From the NCBI RefSeq assembly GCF_902364365.1, contig NZ_CABJDN010000008.1:176542-240541 (forward strand): a DNA stretch of 64,000 bases, given 5' to 3'. The notes beneath the pieces were generated by a model. The model saw nothing but the letters and a program-made list of their open reading frames with translations, was not told where the DNA came from and did not search any database. The position numbers and the translations under genes are program-made. The stretch is from Bacteroides intestinalis (GTDB lineage Bacteria > Bacteroidota > Bacteroidia > Bacteroidales > Bacteroidaceae). Below are positions 38,451 to 51,531 of the stretch, piece by piece. How positions within the stretch are numbered: the stretch's first letter is position 1; each line of letters opens with the position of its first letter.

Positions 38451-39278
38451 ATGATAAAGATAGAGAATGTAAACTACGGATATAAGTCTAAACAACCTAT
38501 TTTCAACGATATATCTTTGGAAGTAGGTAGTGGAATATACGGATTATTGGGAGAAAATGGGGTAGGAAAAACCACACTGATGCATCTCATCTGCGGACTT
38601 CTTTTCCCATGGAAAGGTGAGTGTAAAATCGATAATTGTAATTCTGCCCAAAGAAGTCCGGAATTACTGAGCCACTACTTCTTTCTGCCGGAAGAGATGC
38701 AGATGCCCACTGAAAGCATTTATCAGTTTGCCGCCCATCATTCAGTTTTCTATCCTCATTTCAGTCGAAAAGAATTTGAGCAGAACCTGGAAGAATTACA
38801 CATTGACGGAAAACAGAAACTGTCTACTGTCTCCTACGGACAGCAGAAGAAAGCAATGTTGGCCTATGCCTTAGCCCTGCATACTCCCCTCACCCTGCTT
38901 GATGAACCTACCAACGGACTGGACATCACTTCCCGGCAGACTTTGAAGCGCATTATCAGTCGTAGTGTGGATGATGAAAGCACCTTGCTCATCTCTACCC
39001 ATCAAGCACATGATTTTGAGAATCTACTGGATCATCTGATTATCCTTGGCGAAGGGGAAATCTTATTAAACCACTCACTGGACGAAATCAGTGAACGGTT
39101 ACTCTTCGTCCGGACGGCATCCTTACCCGAAGATAGTCTTTATAGCGAACAAGACTTGCACGGCTATTTCTCCATCTTATCCAATGAAGAAGGAGAAGAG
39201 AATACAACAGATATTGAATTACTGTATAAGGCAATGCTGCAAGAACCGGAAAGAATTAAAATGATATGGAACGAATAA
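38451..39278 (+). CDS. ABC transporter ATP-binding protein
   Basis: 275 residues. Walker A is GENGVGKTT with Lys40, Walker B is LTLLDEPTNGLD, and the H-loop is ISTHQAHDFENLL. The signature motif is VSYGQQKK where LSGGQ is usual, a degenerate form common in this YtrB-like group. Paired with the membrane protein that follows. Preceded by a palindromic operator. Exported substrate unknown; antimicrobial peptide or cell-envelope stress responses are known for YtrA-type operons in Bacillus. Confidence 0.88.
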   Translation: MIKIENVNYGYKSKQPIFNDISLEVGSGIYGLLGENGVGKTTLMHLICGLLFPWKGECKIDNCNSAQRSPELLSHYFFLPEEMQMPTESIYQFAAHHSVFYPHFSRKEFEQNLEELHIDGKQKLSTVSYGQQKKAMLAYALALHTPLTLLDEPTNGLDITSRQTLKRIISRSVDDESTLLISTHQAHDFENLLDHLIILGEGEILLNHSLDEISERLLFVRTASLPEDSLYSEQDLHGYFSILSNEEGEENTTDIELLYKAMLQEPERIKMIWNE

Positions 39279-39294
39279 ATGATAAGAAGAAATT

Positions 39295-40056
39295 ATGAAT
39301 GCAACCTTTAATCTGAAACGTTTCTTCCTATTGGAGAATTATAAGAAGCAAGAAACCGGAAAACACTTGTTATGGAGCGCAGGTATTGTTCTGGGAATTT
39401 GCCTTCTTTGTATGATGTACGACATAAATAAAGGGATGAGTTATTACACCGAACACACGCAAGCCAATAGCTTTTGCCGTTACATCTTGTGGTTTCTCTG
39501 CATCGCTCCTTGTCTGCTGGAACCAAGTATTACCAAGCACAATTCCACCCTTTACTTGTTGTTGCCCGCTTCCGCTTTTGAAAAGTTCCTTCACTTGTGG
39601 ATAAAGTATATACTCATACTTCCCATATTTTGTACGCTACTAATATTAGGAATCAAAGCAATACTTATTTTATCGGGTACCGACTATCTGTCACATTTTG
39701 GTAATCACATTGAACTTCATATTATTCAAAACGACCAGATTCTGACATATAGCCTGCTGCAAGGTACCTTCTTTATTGGTTGTATAGCCTTCAAACAGCA
39801 AAAACTGATAAATTCTTTTATAGTCTTATGCGCCTGCTTCATAGCCTTCTTTGGAATCATACTTTCCATAAGTTTATGGGAACCTGCCGACAGCCACGGA
39901 TACTGGATAGCAAACATATCCTATCCGATATATAACTTTCCAATGAACAGTACGGGAGAAGCCATCATTGCTTTTTGCAATTATGCCACTCCACTCTTAT
40001 TCCTCATCGGAACATGGGTCTCGGGTTACTTCCTGCTCAAAGAAAAACAATTGTAA
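39295..40056 (+). CDS. ABC transporter membrane protein
   Basis: 253 residues with six hydrophobic segments (for example LLWSAGIVLGICLLCMMYDI, YILILPIFCTLLILGIKAIL, ATPLLFLIGTWVSGYFLL). No conserved motif beyond the ABC-2 type plan. It lies 16 bases after the ATPase and 3 before the GntR gene, so it is the permease of the system by context. Confidence 0.75.
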   Translation: MNATFNLKRFFLLENYKKQETGKHLLWSAGIVLGICLLCMMYDINKGMSYYTEHTQANSFCRYILWFLCIAPCLLEPSITKHNSTLYLLLPASAFEKFLHLWIKYILILPIFCTLLILGIKAILILSGTDYLSHFGNHIELHIIQNDQILTYSLLQGTFFIGCIAFKQQKLINSFIVLCACFIAFFGIILSISLWEPADSHGYWIANISYPIYNFPMNSTGEAIIAFCNYATPLLFLIGTWVSGYFLLKEKQL

Positions 40057-40059
40057 GCC

Positions 40060-40428
40060 ATGGAGTTTAAAACCAATAAACCTATATACCAACAGATTGT
40101 GGACTTCTGTTTCAGCAAGATACTGACCCGGGAGTGGCAAGCGGAAGAACGGGTAGTCTCGGTTAGGGAACTCTCCGCACTGCTTGCCGTGAACTCACGC
40201 ACCGTAATGAAGGCTTATGAATATCTACAGGCGGAAGACATTATTTATTCGGAGCGGGGCATGGGATTTTATCTGGCAAAAGATGCGGTAAAGAAGGTGA
40301 TGAAAATACAAAAGAAAGAATTCTTCGATAACCAACTGGCCGATGTATTCCTAAACATGGAGTTACTCGGCATCAGCATAGATGAAGTGATAGAACGATA
40401 TAATAAACTTAAAAATAGCAGTTCATGA
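40060..40428 (+). CDS. GntR family regulator, YtrA subfamily
   Basis: 122 residues, the short YtrA form: a winged helix (IYQQIVDFCFSKILTREWQA, SVRELSALLAVNSRTVMKAY) and a brief helical dimer tail instead of an effector domain. It probably represses its own operon through the dyad at 38419-38440. Its stop overlaps the start of the 40-residue peptide gene (ATGA). Confidence 0.9.
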   Translation: MEFKTNKPIYQQIVDFCFSKILTREWQAEERVVSVRELSALLAVNSRTVMKAYEYLQAEDIIYSERGMGFYLAKDAVKKVMKIQKKEFFDNQLADVFLNMELLGISIDEVIERYNKLKNSSS

Positions 40429-40547
40429 AGAGAAACGCAAAGATTGCATTATGGATTACCTTCGGACTCCTCTTCGTGCTCATCATAGTTAAAGTTTTTA
40501 CTCTGGTGTACGAACTGAATTCTGCTGTACAATCCCAACTTTCATAG
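40425..40547 (+). CDS. 40-residue single-helix membrane peptide
   Basis: An ATG overlapping the GntR stop opens a 40-residue frame, MKRNAKIALWITFGLLFVLI and on, ending at a TAG at 40545-40547. One hydrophobic helix (residues 7-25) with a positive N-terminus and a polar C-terminus. Codon usage and the four-base overlap suggest a real gene. Its place in the operon suggests a small partner of the ABC transporter. Confidence 0.6.
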   Translation: MKRNAKIALWITFGLLFVLIIVKVFTLVYELNSAVQSQLS

Positions 40548-40594
40548 TCTCGACGCCGAAAGTATAAACATCTGAAATACAAATTATAAAATCT

Positions 40595-40608
40595 TCCCTG
40601 ACAGGGAG
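40595..40608 (+). other. Short hairpin before the outer-membrane barrel gene
   Basis: TCCCTG and CAGGGA flank a single base, followed by TGTCTTTTA. It may end the ABC operon weakly or form part of the leader of the next gene. Confidence 0.4.
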
Positions 40609-40659
40609 GAGTGTCTTTTACATCTCTAATCAAACAGTAATCTACTAACAGTAACGAAT

Positions 40660-42990
40660 ATGAAAACAAAACTATTTTTACTACTGACCGTCCTCTCCGT
40701 ACTCAGTATGCAGGCGCAGAACCTTACAATCAAAGGACGTGTTACGGACGCTTCTCAGGAGGCCATCATAGCCGCTAATGTATCGTTATGGGGCACGGAC
40801 TCTACTCTGATAACAGGAGTGACTTCGGATACTCAGGGCAGGTTTGCTCTCAACAAGATCAAAGCAGGAAACTACCGCCTGTCGGTTTCTTTCATAGGCT
40901 ATCGAAGTGAAATACTTCTCTTGAATCTAAACAAGAACCTTGACCTGGGGGATGTCTTTCTGGAAGAAGATGCCGTAAGCCTGGGAGAAGTAACCGTATC
41001 GGCCAGTAATGTGCTGCAAAAGGTAGACAGACAAATTATCCTGCCCACCGAGAGTCAACTGAAACGTTCATTCGGTGCTTACGACTTATTGGATAATCTG
41101 GGAATCGCTCGCCTGCAGGTAGATAAATTCACCAACAGCATGAGCATCAGTGGCGGTGGAGCTGTACAAACTCGCATCAACGGAATCAAAGTAACAGATA
41201 AGGAAATAGCAGCCGTCAGAGCCAAAGATGTACTGCGCGTGGAATTTATTGAAGACCCCGGCAAACAATACAGTGACGACGAACTGGGTGCTGTAGTCAA
41301 TATAATCTTACGTCGCCGGGAAACAGGCGGTGTGGTAAATTTCCAACTTTCCGATTCGCCGCATACCCTATGGGGAGAGAATTTCCTAAGTGCAAAGTTC
41401 AACTATAAGAACTCCGAATGGGGTATAGATTACTTCAACAAAAACGGCAAGTATCATAGCCGACTGGAATCACACGAAACTTTCTATCTGGGCGACCGTA
41501 CCATAGACCGTATCAAGCAAGGCATTGAAGATGAATCTCCCGCACTCAGCTTCATCAACAACCTGAACCTGACCTACAATCTGACAAAGACCGACAAATA
41601 TGTTTTCAATGCTATCTTCCGCAACAACCTGTTTAATGCTCCTTATCAGAATGAGTTGAACAAAATGTGGGCAGTAGGCAGTACAGACCATATATATTCG
41701 TATGTCAATAATCATTCATCCAGTTATTCCCCGGCACTCGATCTTTACTTTCAGCATACCCTACCCCATCAGCAGAGCATTCAGATGAATGTGACAGGAA
41801 CGCTGATCCATACCAAAAACAACCGGAAATACAAAGAATATAAGGATGAGAATGCCCCACTGGCAGATATCCTTACACTGGTGGATGGTGACAAGCGTTC
41901 CGTTATCGGTGAAGCAATTTATGAAAAAAGTTTCGAAAACGTGAAGCTGAGCGGCGGTGCCCGCCATTATCAGATGCGAACAGAAAACGAGTACAAAGGT
42001 TCCAATCCTACTACATCGAAGATGGATCAATCGCAAACCTCTGCTTTCCTTGAAGTGCAGGGTAAAGTAAAAGATTTCAGCTATGCAGGTAGTGTGGGTA
42101 TGACGCGTGCCTGGTTTAAGGAAAGTGATGAAGATCATGCTTACTATACTTTTACGCCTACCGTACGGTTGAGTTATAATCTAAAAAAAGCAGGTTTCTT
42201 GCGTTATCGTTTCAATATCAGTCCGGCCATTCCGTCACTCGGATCACTGACAGATGTGGAACAGGCCATAGATACCATACAAATCGTACGTGGTAACCCG
42301 TTATTGAAAACGTACCAGCAGTTTACGAACTCACTGTCGTACAGCTATTCCAAAAAACAATTCAACGCTAACTTAAGCATACGCCATCAATATTACGACA
42401 ATCCCATTATGGAGAGTATTTTCGTAGAAGATGGTAAGTTAATATTAAAAGACGAGAATCAACGCTCATTCCAGAACTTGAATGCAGAGTTGATGATTGG
42501 GATAAATGGTACGACACTGTTCGGGTTGAAAGACTTCCTGACACTCTATGCCTCGGGAGGATATACCCGTAGCTGGTCGGCAGGCTTGGATTACAGCCAC
42601 ACATACGATCAGTTCTATTACAGTCTGATGGCGCAACTACAATATAAGGGATTCTCTTTACTCGGACAGTTCAGAAAAGTACAGGATAGTTTCTTCGGAG
42701 AGACGATTAAAAAGAATGAAAACCAAACGGCACTCATGGCTATGTATACCAAACAGAACTTTCAGGCAGGGTTTGGTGTTATGTTTCCCTTTACCAACAA
42801 TTATAAAGTAGGAAAAGAACGTATCAGTGAAGTAGCTCCCTTCCGTTCGGAAACCTTTGTAAAGGAAACAGGACAGATGTTTGTACTCCGGATAGGTTAT
42901 ACTTTTGAATTCGGCAGAAAACATAAAGCCGGAAACAAGGGATTAAATAACAGTGATACGGATAGTGGTATCATCAATATGGAAAGATAA
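40660..42990 (+). CDS. Outer-membrane beta-barrel protein (OMP_b-brl_3 type)
   Basis: 776 residues. Signal peptide (LFLLLTVLSVLSMQAQ), CarboxypepD_reg-like domain (TIKGRVTDASQEAIIAANVS), a plug-like region (ISGGGAVQTRINGIKVTDKE, VLRVEFIEDPGKQYSDDELG), then a long barrel. The plug lacks a clear TonB box; this is the TonB-receptor-like family often named outer membrane beta-barrel protein. Ends in a polar tail after an RIGYTFEFG strand, unlike the usual aromatic last residue. Ligand unknown. Confidence 0.85.
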   Translation: MKTKLFLLLTVLSVLSMQAQNLTIKGRVTDASQEAIIAANVSLWGTDSTLITGVTSDTQGRFALNKIKAGNYRLSVSFIGYRSEILLLNLNKNLDLGDVFLEEDAVSLGEVTVSASNVLQKVDRQIILPTESQLKRSFGAYDLLDNLGIARLQVDKFTNSMSISGGGAVQTRINGIKVTDKEIAAVRAKDVLRVEFIEDPGKQYSDDELGAVVNIILRRRETGGVVNFQLSDSPHTLWGENFLSAKFNYKNSEWGIDYFNKNGKYHSRLESHETFYLGDRTIDRIKQGIEDESPALSFINNLNLTYNLTKTDKYVFNAIFRNNLFNAPYQNELNKMWAVGSTDHIYSYVNNHSSSYSPALDLYFQHTLPHQQSIQMNVTGTLIHTKNNRKYKEYKDENAPLADILTLVDGDKRSVIGEAIYEKSFENVKLSGGARHYQMRTENEYKGSNPTTSKMDQSQTSAFLEVQGKVKDFSYAGSVGMTRAWFKESDEDHAYYTFTPTVRLSYNLKKAGFLRYRFNISPAIPSLGSLTDVEQAIDTIQIVRGNPLLKTYQQFTNSLSYSYSKKQFNANLSIRHQYYDNPIMESIFVEDGKLILKDENQRSFQNLNAELMIGINGTTLFGLKDFLTLYASGGYTRSWSAGLDYSHTYDQFYYSLMAQLQYKGFSLLGQFRKVQDSFFGETIKKNENQTALMAMYTKQNFQAGFGVMFPFTNNYKVGKERISEVAPFRSETFVKETGQMFVLRIGYTFEFGRKHKAGNKGLNNSDTDSGIINMER

Positions 42991-43338
42991 TAAAATAAAA
43001 AAGTCCAAAGGGCGAGGTGGCAGGATTATACAAAATTGCTTCATGTATAGTTCATTAATTACCTGACTGCTGCCTCCCCTGCGGACATTTTCTATTTATA
43101 AATGAGAAAGATATATTCTTTCTTCATTGCGATTCCTTTTCATCCTTATTTCATTGGCAGTTTCAAATAATGAAACCATTTGTTTCTCGATGTGAAACTA
43201 TTTGTTCCAAGTAATGAAACTGTTTGTTTCTCGGCATGAAACATTTTGTTTCAATAGGTGAAACCATTTGTTTCAAGCCATGAAACAAATCCTAAGATAG
43301 GAAATCAGCCTGATAATTCAGAAAAAGAAAGTTCAGTA
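42991..43338. other. Convergent intergenic region with a tandem repeat array
   Basis: About 350 bases between convergent genes. Holds the 22-bp array at 43171-43290. The left part (42991-43160) shows only imperfect GC-rich pairing (GAGGTGGCAG with CTGCTGCCTC). Confidence 0.6.
43171..43290. repeat. Tandem 22-bp palindromic repeats (GAAAC-N5-GTTTC)
   Basis: Units start at 43171, 43193, 43215, 43237 and 43259, with a cut sixth at 43281, each exactly 22 bp. Every unit begins TGAAAC; units 1, 3, 4 and 5 carry GTTTC five bases later (unit 2 GTTCC). Unit 4 is an almost perfect palindrome, TGAAACATTTTGTTTCA. The six bases between units vary. Confidence 0.88.
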
Positions 43339-43899
43339 TCACTTAATGATCGTCACAGTACCTTCTGCCAGTTGCCTCTCCTTTGCCGGGGCAGTAGCAG
43401 CATAGCCCAAAGCAGCACAACCATATACACGGTGATTTTCGGGAATACCCAGCTTCGTCAGGAAAGCACGGACATCCGGATCATCACAAGTCTGCCCCAA
43501 TTGATTGATCCAGCAAGAGCCTATACCAAGAGACTTGGCGGACAGGAAGATATTCTGCATGGCACAAGCACAATCCATAGCTGCCCACCACTGCGTCGGT
43601 TCATTAGATACGATAACAAGTGTGGGCGCATGATAATAACAGCAATAAGTTTGGCTCTGTCCACGCTCCTGTAGACGAGGCTCGTCACTTTTAGCAAAAG
43701 CACCTTTAATCTTCTCATTCAGTTCTTCCAATACCGCGGCATTCTGAATAGCCGTGAAATGCCAGGTCTGATAATTCATACCACTGGGGGCATAGGTCGC
43801 CACTTCCAGAATAGTATTCAAATCTTCTTGAGATATCTGCTGTTCCGTATAAGCGCGTATGCTACGACGCGACTTGATGGTCTTTAAAACTTCATTCAT
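43339..43899 (-). CDS. Nitroreductase family protein
   Basis: 186 residues. FMN-dependent fold: MNEVLKTIKSRRSIRAYTEQ (FMN phosphate-binding Arg-Arg-Ser), YAPSGMNYQTWHFTA, the central DCACAMQNIFLSAKSLGIGSC, and IPENHRVYGCAALGYA near the end. Reduces nitro-compounds or quinones with NAD(P)H. It lies five bases after the HpaII-like gene on the same strand, so they are co-transcribed. Confidence 0.92.
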   Translation of the reverse strand: MNEVLKTIKSRRSIRAYTEQQISQEDLNTILEVATYAPSGMNYQTWHFTAIQNAAVLEELNEKIKGAFAKSDEPRLQERGQSQTYCCYYHAPTLVIVSNEPTQWWAAMDCACAMQNIFLSAKSLGIGSCWINQLGQTCDDPDVRAFLTKLGIPENHRVYGCAALGYAATAPAKERQLAEGTVTIIK

Positions 43900-43904
43900 A
43901 CTTG

Positions 43905-45032
43905 TTATTTTTTTGTCAATCCAATCTTTACATTCAGTTTGAAATAATATACACCATTCTCTTTTTCCAGAAAGCCGTACTTATCCTTATCTACCGAACC
44001 TTTCTCTAAACGGGTATTCAGATAAAGGAAATCGGCAAATGTCCGGCGCTCCGATTTATGATAGCAAAGCACTTCTCCTTCTGCATCCACCAGCAGAATA
44101 CCTTCCACGGCGGAATCCGTACCACTATAAATCTTTGCCGGACGCATGCCAAGAACCAGTGCCAACAGGAACTGTTTCATTTTAAACTCATAGAAACCAT
44201 GTTTATTTATCAGCTCATCCTTTATCTTCAAAGGATTGATTTCTTTGATACGTTCCGTCAACTCGCTGATACGGGCTATGCCATCGAGATGCATCATACG
44301 CACCATTTCAGCCAGCATACGAGGAAAATGCAAATCAATCATCAGCAAATTACAACGGAATACACGGTCGGCTACGTCAGAGTATTTCAACACCCCACCC
44401 AGACGCTCAATCATCAGCATGCGTTCGGTAACTTCTGTGGGAGACTCCGGCAAGGCATTCACCTTATTCACCGTAGGCGTTGCAAATTTAATACCCGACT
44501 GTTCCAGCTTCAGGTTCGCCGTACGCCCGCCGTCCAGCAATGGATTCATCGAACTAAGACGGCAACGGACATTAAAGCCTGTCAACGGAGCCTCGGGATG
44601 CCAGAAAGCTACTGAGAAATCCGTACGGTCTTCCGTCTTCGCTTCCAGGTCGTAGATATTGACCGCATCCAGAAATGCTTCCAATTCCTCAGGGACTTCA
44701 ATGGCGTCGGAACCGCTGGTAGTCTTCAATAATTCAAGAATAAACCCGGCAGCTCCGCCAAAATCTTCACGGGGAATGAGCTGTTCTTCCTTATCAGTTG
44801 TAGTAAATGTACCTTCTTTCTCTAATACACCACTAACTATACGGACATTATCCGACTCTATGTAATAACGACGTGTACCGTCGTGTTCCTCTCTCTGTAT
44901 CAGTGCAATAGGCCAGTATTTCGTTTCATCCTTCCGGGCTTGCGGTGTACCCAGTGAAACTTTCCCGTCTGCCAGAAGGCGAAAGAATGTATAGAGTTCG
45001 CCCAACTCACGTTTTGTTGCTTCAAATGCCAT
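43905..45032 (-). CDS. HpaII-like restriction endonuclease family protein
   Basis: 375 residues. I associate this sequence (MAFEATKRELGELYTFFRLL, YDLEAKTEDRTDFSVAFWHP, FNVRCRLSSMNPLLDGGRTA) with the HpaII restriction endonuclease family, whose founder cuts CCGG. The DLEAK-type stretch near 152-156 and D160 could be nuclease residues, but I cannot confirm a catalytic centre by eye. No cytosine methyltransferase is beside it; its operon partner is a nitroreductase. It may be a domesticated or repurposed member. Confidence is moderate because the family call rests on memory of similar annotations. Confidence 0.6.
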   Translation of the reverse strand: MAFEATKRELGELYTFFRLLADGKVSLGTPQARKDETKYWPIALIQREEHDGTRRYYIESDNVRIVSGVLEKEGTFTTTDKEEQLIPREDFGGAAGFILELLKTTSGSDAIEVPEELEAFLDAVNIYDLEAKTEDRTDFSVAFWHPEAPLTGFNVRCRLSSMNPLLDGGRTANLKLEQSGIKFATPTVNKVNALPESPTEVTERMLMIERLGGVLKYSDVADRVFRCNLLMIDLHFPRMLAEMVRMMHLDGIARISELTERIKEINPLKIKDELINKHGFYEFKMKQFLLALVLGMRPAKIYSGTDSAVEGILLVDAEGEVLCYHKSERRTFADFLYLNTRLEKGSVDKDKYGFLEKENGVYYFKLNVKIGLTKK

Positions 45033-45065
45033 AATAAATTGTTTTTTTCCTAATTAACAAGTGTG

Positions 45066-45120
45066 CAAAGATAATGCAAATCGAAGGTAGAACTTTCATG
45101 CTGGCATGAAAAAGTTATGC
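45066..45120 (-). promoter_or_regulatory. HpaII-like gene promoter with 34-bp dyad
   Basis: Minus-strand TATCTTTG at 45073-45066, and a dyad at 45087-45120 built on AACTTTCATGC/GCATGAAAAAGTT. The arrangement repeats that at 60854-60908 with identical spacing. Confidence 0.65.
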
Positions 45121-45238
45121 AGAGACGCAGCTTATTTTATTTAAAGATAAGGAAATCCTCCAAAAGAAAGTGAATAAACAAACTATTTCCATGTAGAAGC
45201 GTTCTACTTGAAACATCAAATATTAAATTTTCGATAAC

Positions 45239-45448
45239 ATGAAAAATGAAGAAAATATGGTAGCCATTACAGCTACCCCCAATGGACCTTTTATTGTAGA
45301 AGGTAATTTTAAACTGATAGACAGAGAAGGGAAAACAGAAATACGAACAGGCAGGATTGCCTTATGCCGATGCGGAAAGTCCTATAAACAACCCTTTTGC
45401 GACGGTACTCACCGAAAAATCCATTATAATGATTTATCTTTGAAATAA
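45239..45448 (+). CDS. CDGSH iron-sulfur domain protein
   Basis: 69 residues. The [2Fe-2S] motif is complete: CRCGKSYKQPFCDGTHRK (CxC, then CDGTH). Small soluble mitoNEET-like protein of unknown partner, probably an electron or cluster carrier. A short palindrome GTAGAA-GCG-TTCTAC (45193-45207) lies upstream and could be an operator. Confidence 0.92.
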   Translation: MKNEENMVAITATPNGPFIVEGNFKLIDREGKTEIRTGRIALCRCGKSYKQPFCDGTHRKIHYNDLSLK

Positions 45449-45478
45449 ACGTACTGGAGCACCTGGAAGCCGGAGACA

Positions 45479-46081
45479 TTACACTTCCTCGAAGCGTAAT
45501 GTTTCTACTTTTTCCAGACGCGCCCTCAACTTCGGCATCATCGACTTCCGGATGCGAAGTGTCATACGGCAATCCATATCATACGACTGTTCCAGAATTT
45601 CCGGTTCTTCTTCCTTTACGATACGCATTACATCATTCATAAAGGGATATTCAAACAAGAAGGTCACCGCTTCGTCCACCGTTTTCTCTATCACTTCGGC
45701 AGCAGCTATCGCCTCGGCAGCAGCAGCTTTATAAGCAACAATCAGTCCGCTTGTTCCCAACTTTATGCCGCCGAAATAGCGGACAACGATTATCAGTATA
45801 TCCGTCAGTTCATTGGAGTTTATCTGTCCCAGGATCGGCTTCCCAGCCGTACCGGAAGGTTCTCCGTTATCATTGGCGCGGAAATCTTTACGTTCGGCCC
45901 CCAGCATATAGGCGTAGCAGACGTGGCGGGCATCATAATATTTCTTCTGATAAACTTCCAGATGCGATTTTACCTCATCGACAGTACGCACGGGCAAAGC
46001 GATAGCAATGAACTTACTGCGCTTCTCAGTGTAAGTCCCTTCGGAAGGGGAGCTTATGGTTTTGTAGGTATCTTCACTCAT
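45479..46081 (-). CDS. YigZ/IMPACT family protein
   Basis: 200 residues. N-terminal YigZ domain with EKRSKFIAIALPV, then DARHVCYAYMLG, ANDNGEPSGTAGKPIL and VVRYFGGIKLGTSGLIVAY, all hallmark motifs; a ferredoxin-like C-terminal domain follows. Role unknown, possibly linked to translation (IMPACT relative). The promoter element ends only four bases before the start codon. Confidence 0.93.
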   Translation of the reverse strand: MSEDTYKTISSPSEGTYTEKRSKFIAIALPVRTVDEVKSHLEVYQKKYYDARHVCYAYMLGAERKDFRANDNGEPSGTAGKPILGQINSNELTDILIIVVRYFGGIKLGTSGLIVAYKAAAAEAIAAAEVIEKTVDEAVTFLFEYPFMNDVMRIVKEEEPEILEQSYDMDCRMTLRIRKSMMPKLRARLEKVETLRFEEV

Positions 46082-46085
46082 GCTG

Positions 46086-46093
46086 CAAAGATA
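46086..46093 (-). promoter_or_regulatory. YigZ promoter -7 element adjoining the start codon
   Basis: Minus-strand TATCTTTG, four bases from the ATG at 46081, with ATTG 18 nt upstream as a poor -33. Suggests a leaderless transcript. Confidence 0.55.
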
Positions 46094-46198
46094 GTATTTT
46101 TGTTTTAGTTACAATTTAATCTCACACAAGATCATTTAAAGTTCAAACGTAAAAAGTAGATTTTAGCAAAATATTTTCTGAATATCAGCTCTCTTTAT

Positions 46199-46240
46199 TA
46201 CTTTTGTAACTTCTGATAAGAATATTTATCAGAAGTTACA
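46199..46240 (+). promoter_or_regulatory. hsdR promoter and 36-bp palindromic operator
   Basis: TACTTTTG at 46199-46206 with TTTC 20 nt upstream forms the promoter. A perfect 15-bp inverted repeat (46205-46219 and 46226-46240, 6-nt centre) overlaps the -7 element and the expected start of transcription, 12 bases before the hsdR ATG. Position suits a repressor site. Confidence 0.72.
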
Positions 46241-46251
46241 CTTGTTGGAAC

Positions 46252-50395
<4,144 letters not shown>

Positions 50396-50396
<1 letters not shown>

Positions 50397-51490
50397 TGGG
50401 GGAAAATAATATTCAAAAAAGAGAAGATGTTCTCTTTGAACGTATATCTCAGCTAATAGACGAATCACGGAGAAAAGTAAAGACCACCATTAATACAGCA
50501 ATGGTTTATACCAACTATGGTGTGGGCAGCTATATTGTCGAGGATGAACAGCAAGGAGAGCAGCGTGCTGCATACGGAAAAGCGGTGCTGAAAAGAATTT
50601 CTGAAAAATTAACTGATAAATATGGTGAAGGATGGTCAGTGGAAACCCTTAAGAAGTGTAGAAAATTCTTCCAAATATATAGTCCTGTAACTGGGAGTAT
50701 CCCCAAAAATCAATTAAAATCGGTCTACGGTGTAGACCAAATTCATCCATTCACTCTTTCTTGGTCTCATTATCTCGTTCTAATGCGTATAAAGAATGAT
50801 GAAGAGCGTAACTTTTATGAGATTGAGAGCCAAAAGCAAGATTGGAGTGTACGTCAGTTGCAACGTCAGTATGCTTCCAGTCTTTATGAGCGTTTGGCTT
50901 TGAGCCGTAATAAAGATGAAGTAATGCGTCTGGCGAAAGAGGGGCAAACAGTAGAAAAACCAGACGATGTGATCAAAGACCCGCTTACGCTGGAATTTCT
51001 TGGCCTAAAAGTAGATGATTCATACAGTGAAACAAAATTGGAAAGTGCTATCATAAGTAAGATGCGTGATTTCCTGCTCGAAATGGGTAAGGGATTCTTG
51101 TTCGAAGCAAGGCAGAAGCGATTCACTTTTGATGAAGAGCATTTTTATGTGGACTTGGTGTTCTACAATCGTCTGTTGCAATGTTATTGCCTTATAGATT
51201 TAAAGAAAGATAAGCTAACCCATCAAGATCTCGGACAGATGCAAATGTACGTCAATTATTTCGACCGATATGTAAAGCAGGATTTTGAGAAGCCAACCAT
51301 CGGAATTCTTCTGTGTAAAAAGAAGAATGATGCATTAGTAGACTTAACTCTCCCCAAAGATGCCAATATTTATGCCTCTGCCTACGAACTCTATCTACCA
51401 AACAAGGCTCTTCTGCAATCAAAAGTAAAGGAGTGGATAGAAGAGTTTAAAGAATACGAACCGGATGCCGATAATACTAATAAGGAATAA
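50396..51490 (+). CDS. YhcG-like PDDEXK nuclease domain protein (DUF1016)
   Basis: 364 residues. An N-terminal winged-helix domain (TTINTAMVYTNYGVGSYIVE, GWSVETLKKCRKFFQIY) is followed by a PDDEXK-type domain with FLLEMGKGFLFEARQKRF, HFYVDLVFYNRLLQCYCLID and LKKDKLTHQDLGQMQMYVNY. The D...D-LK pattern fits an active nuclease. Genes of this type are often carried inside type I loci between hsdM and hsdS; whether it joins the complex or acts separately is not settled. Confidence 0.88.
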
Positions 51491-51531
51491 TCATAAATGC
51501 GACAAACTATCGCAGATTTATAAGAAACAAT

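Noticed and set aside
43171..43290. CRISPR array
   Set aside because: Units are 22 bp, directly adjacent and palindromic, with only short variable bases between them. There are no 30-bp class spacers and no cas genes in the window.
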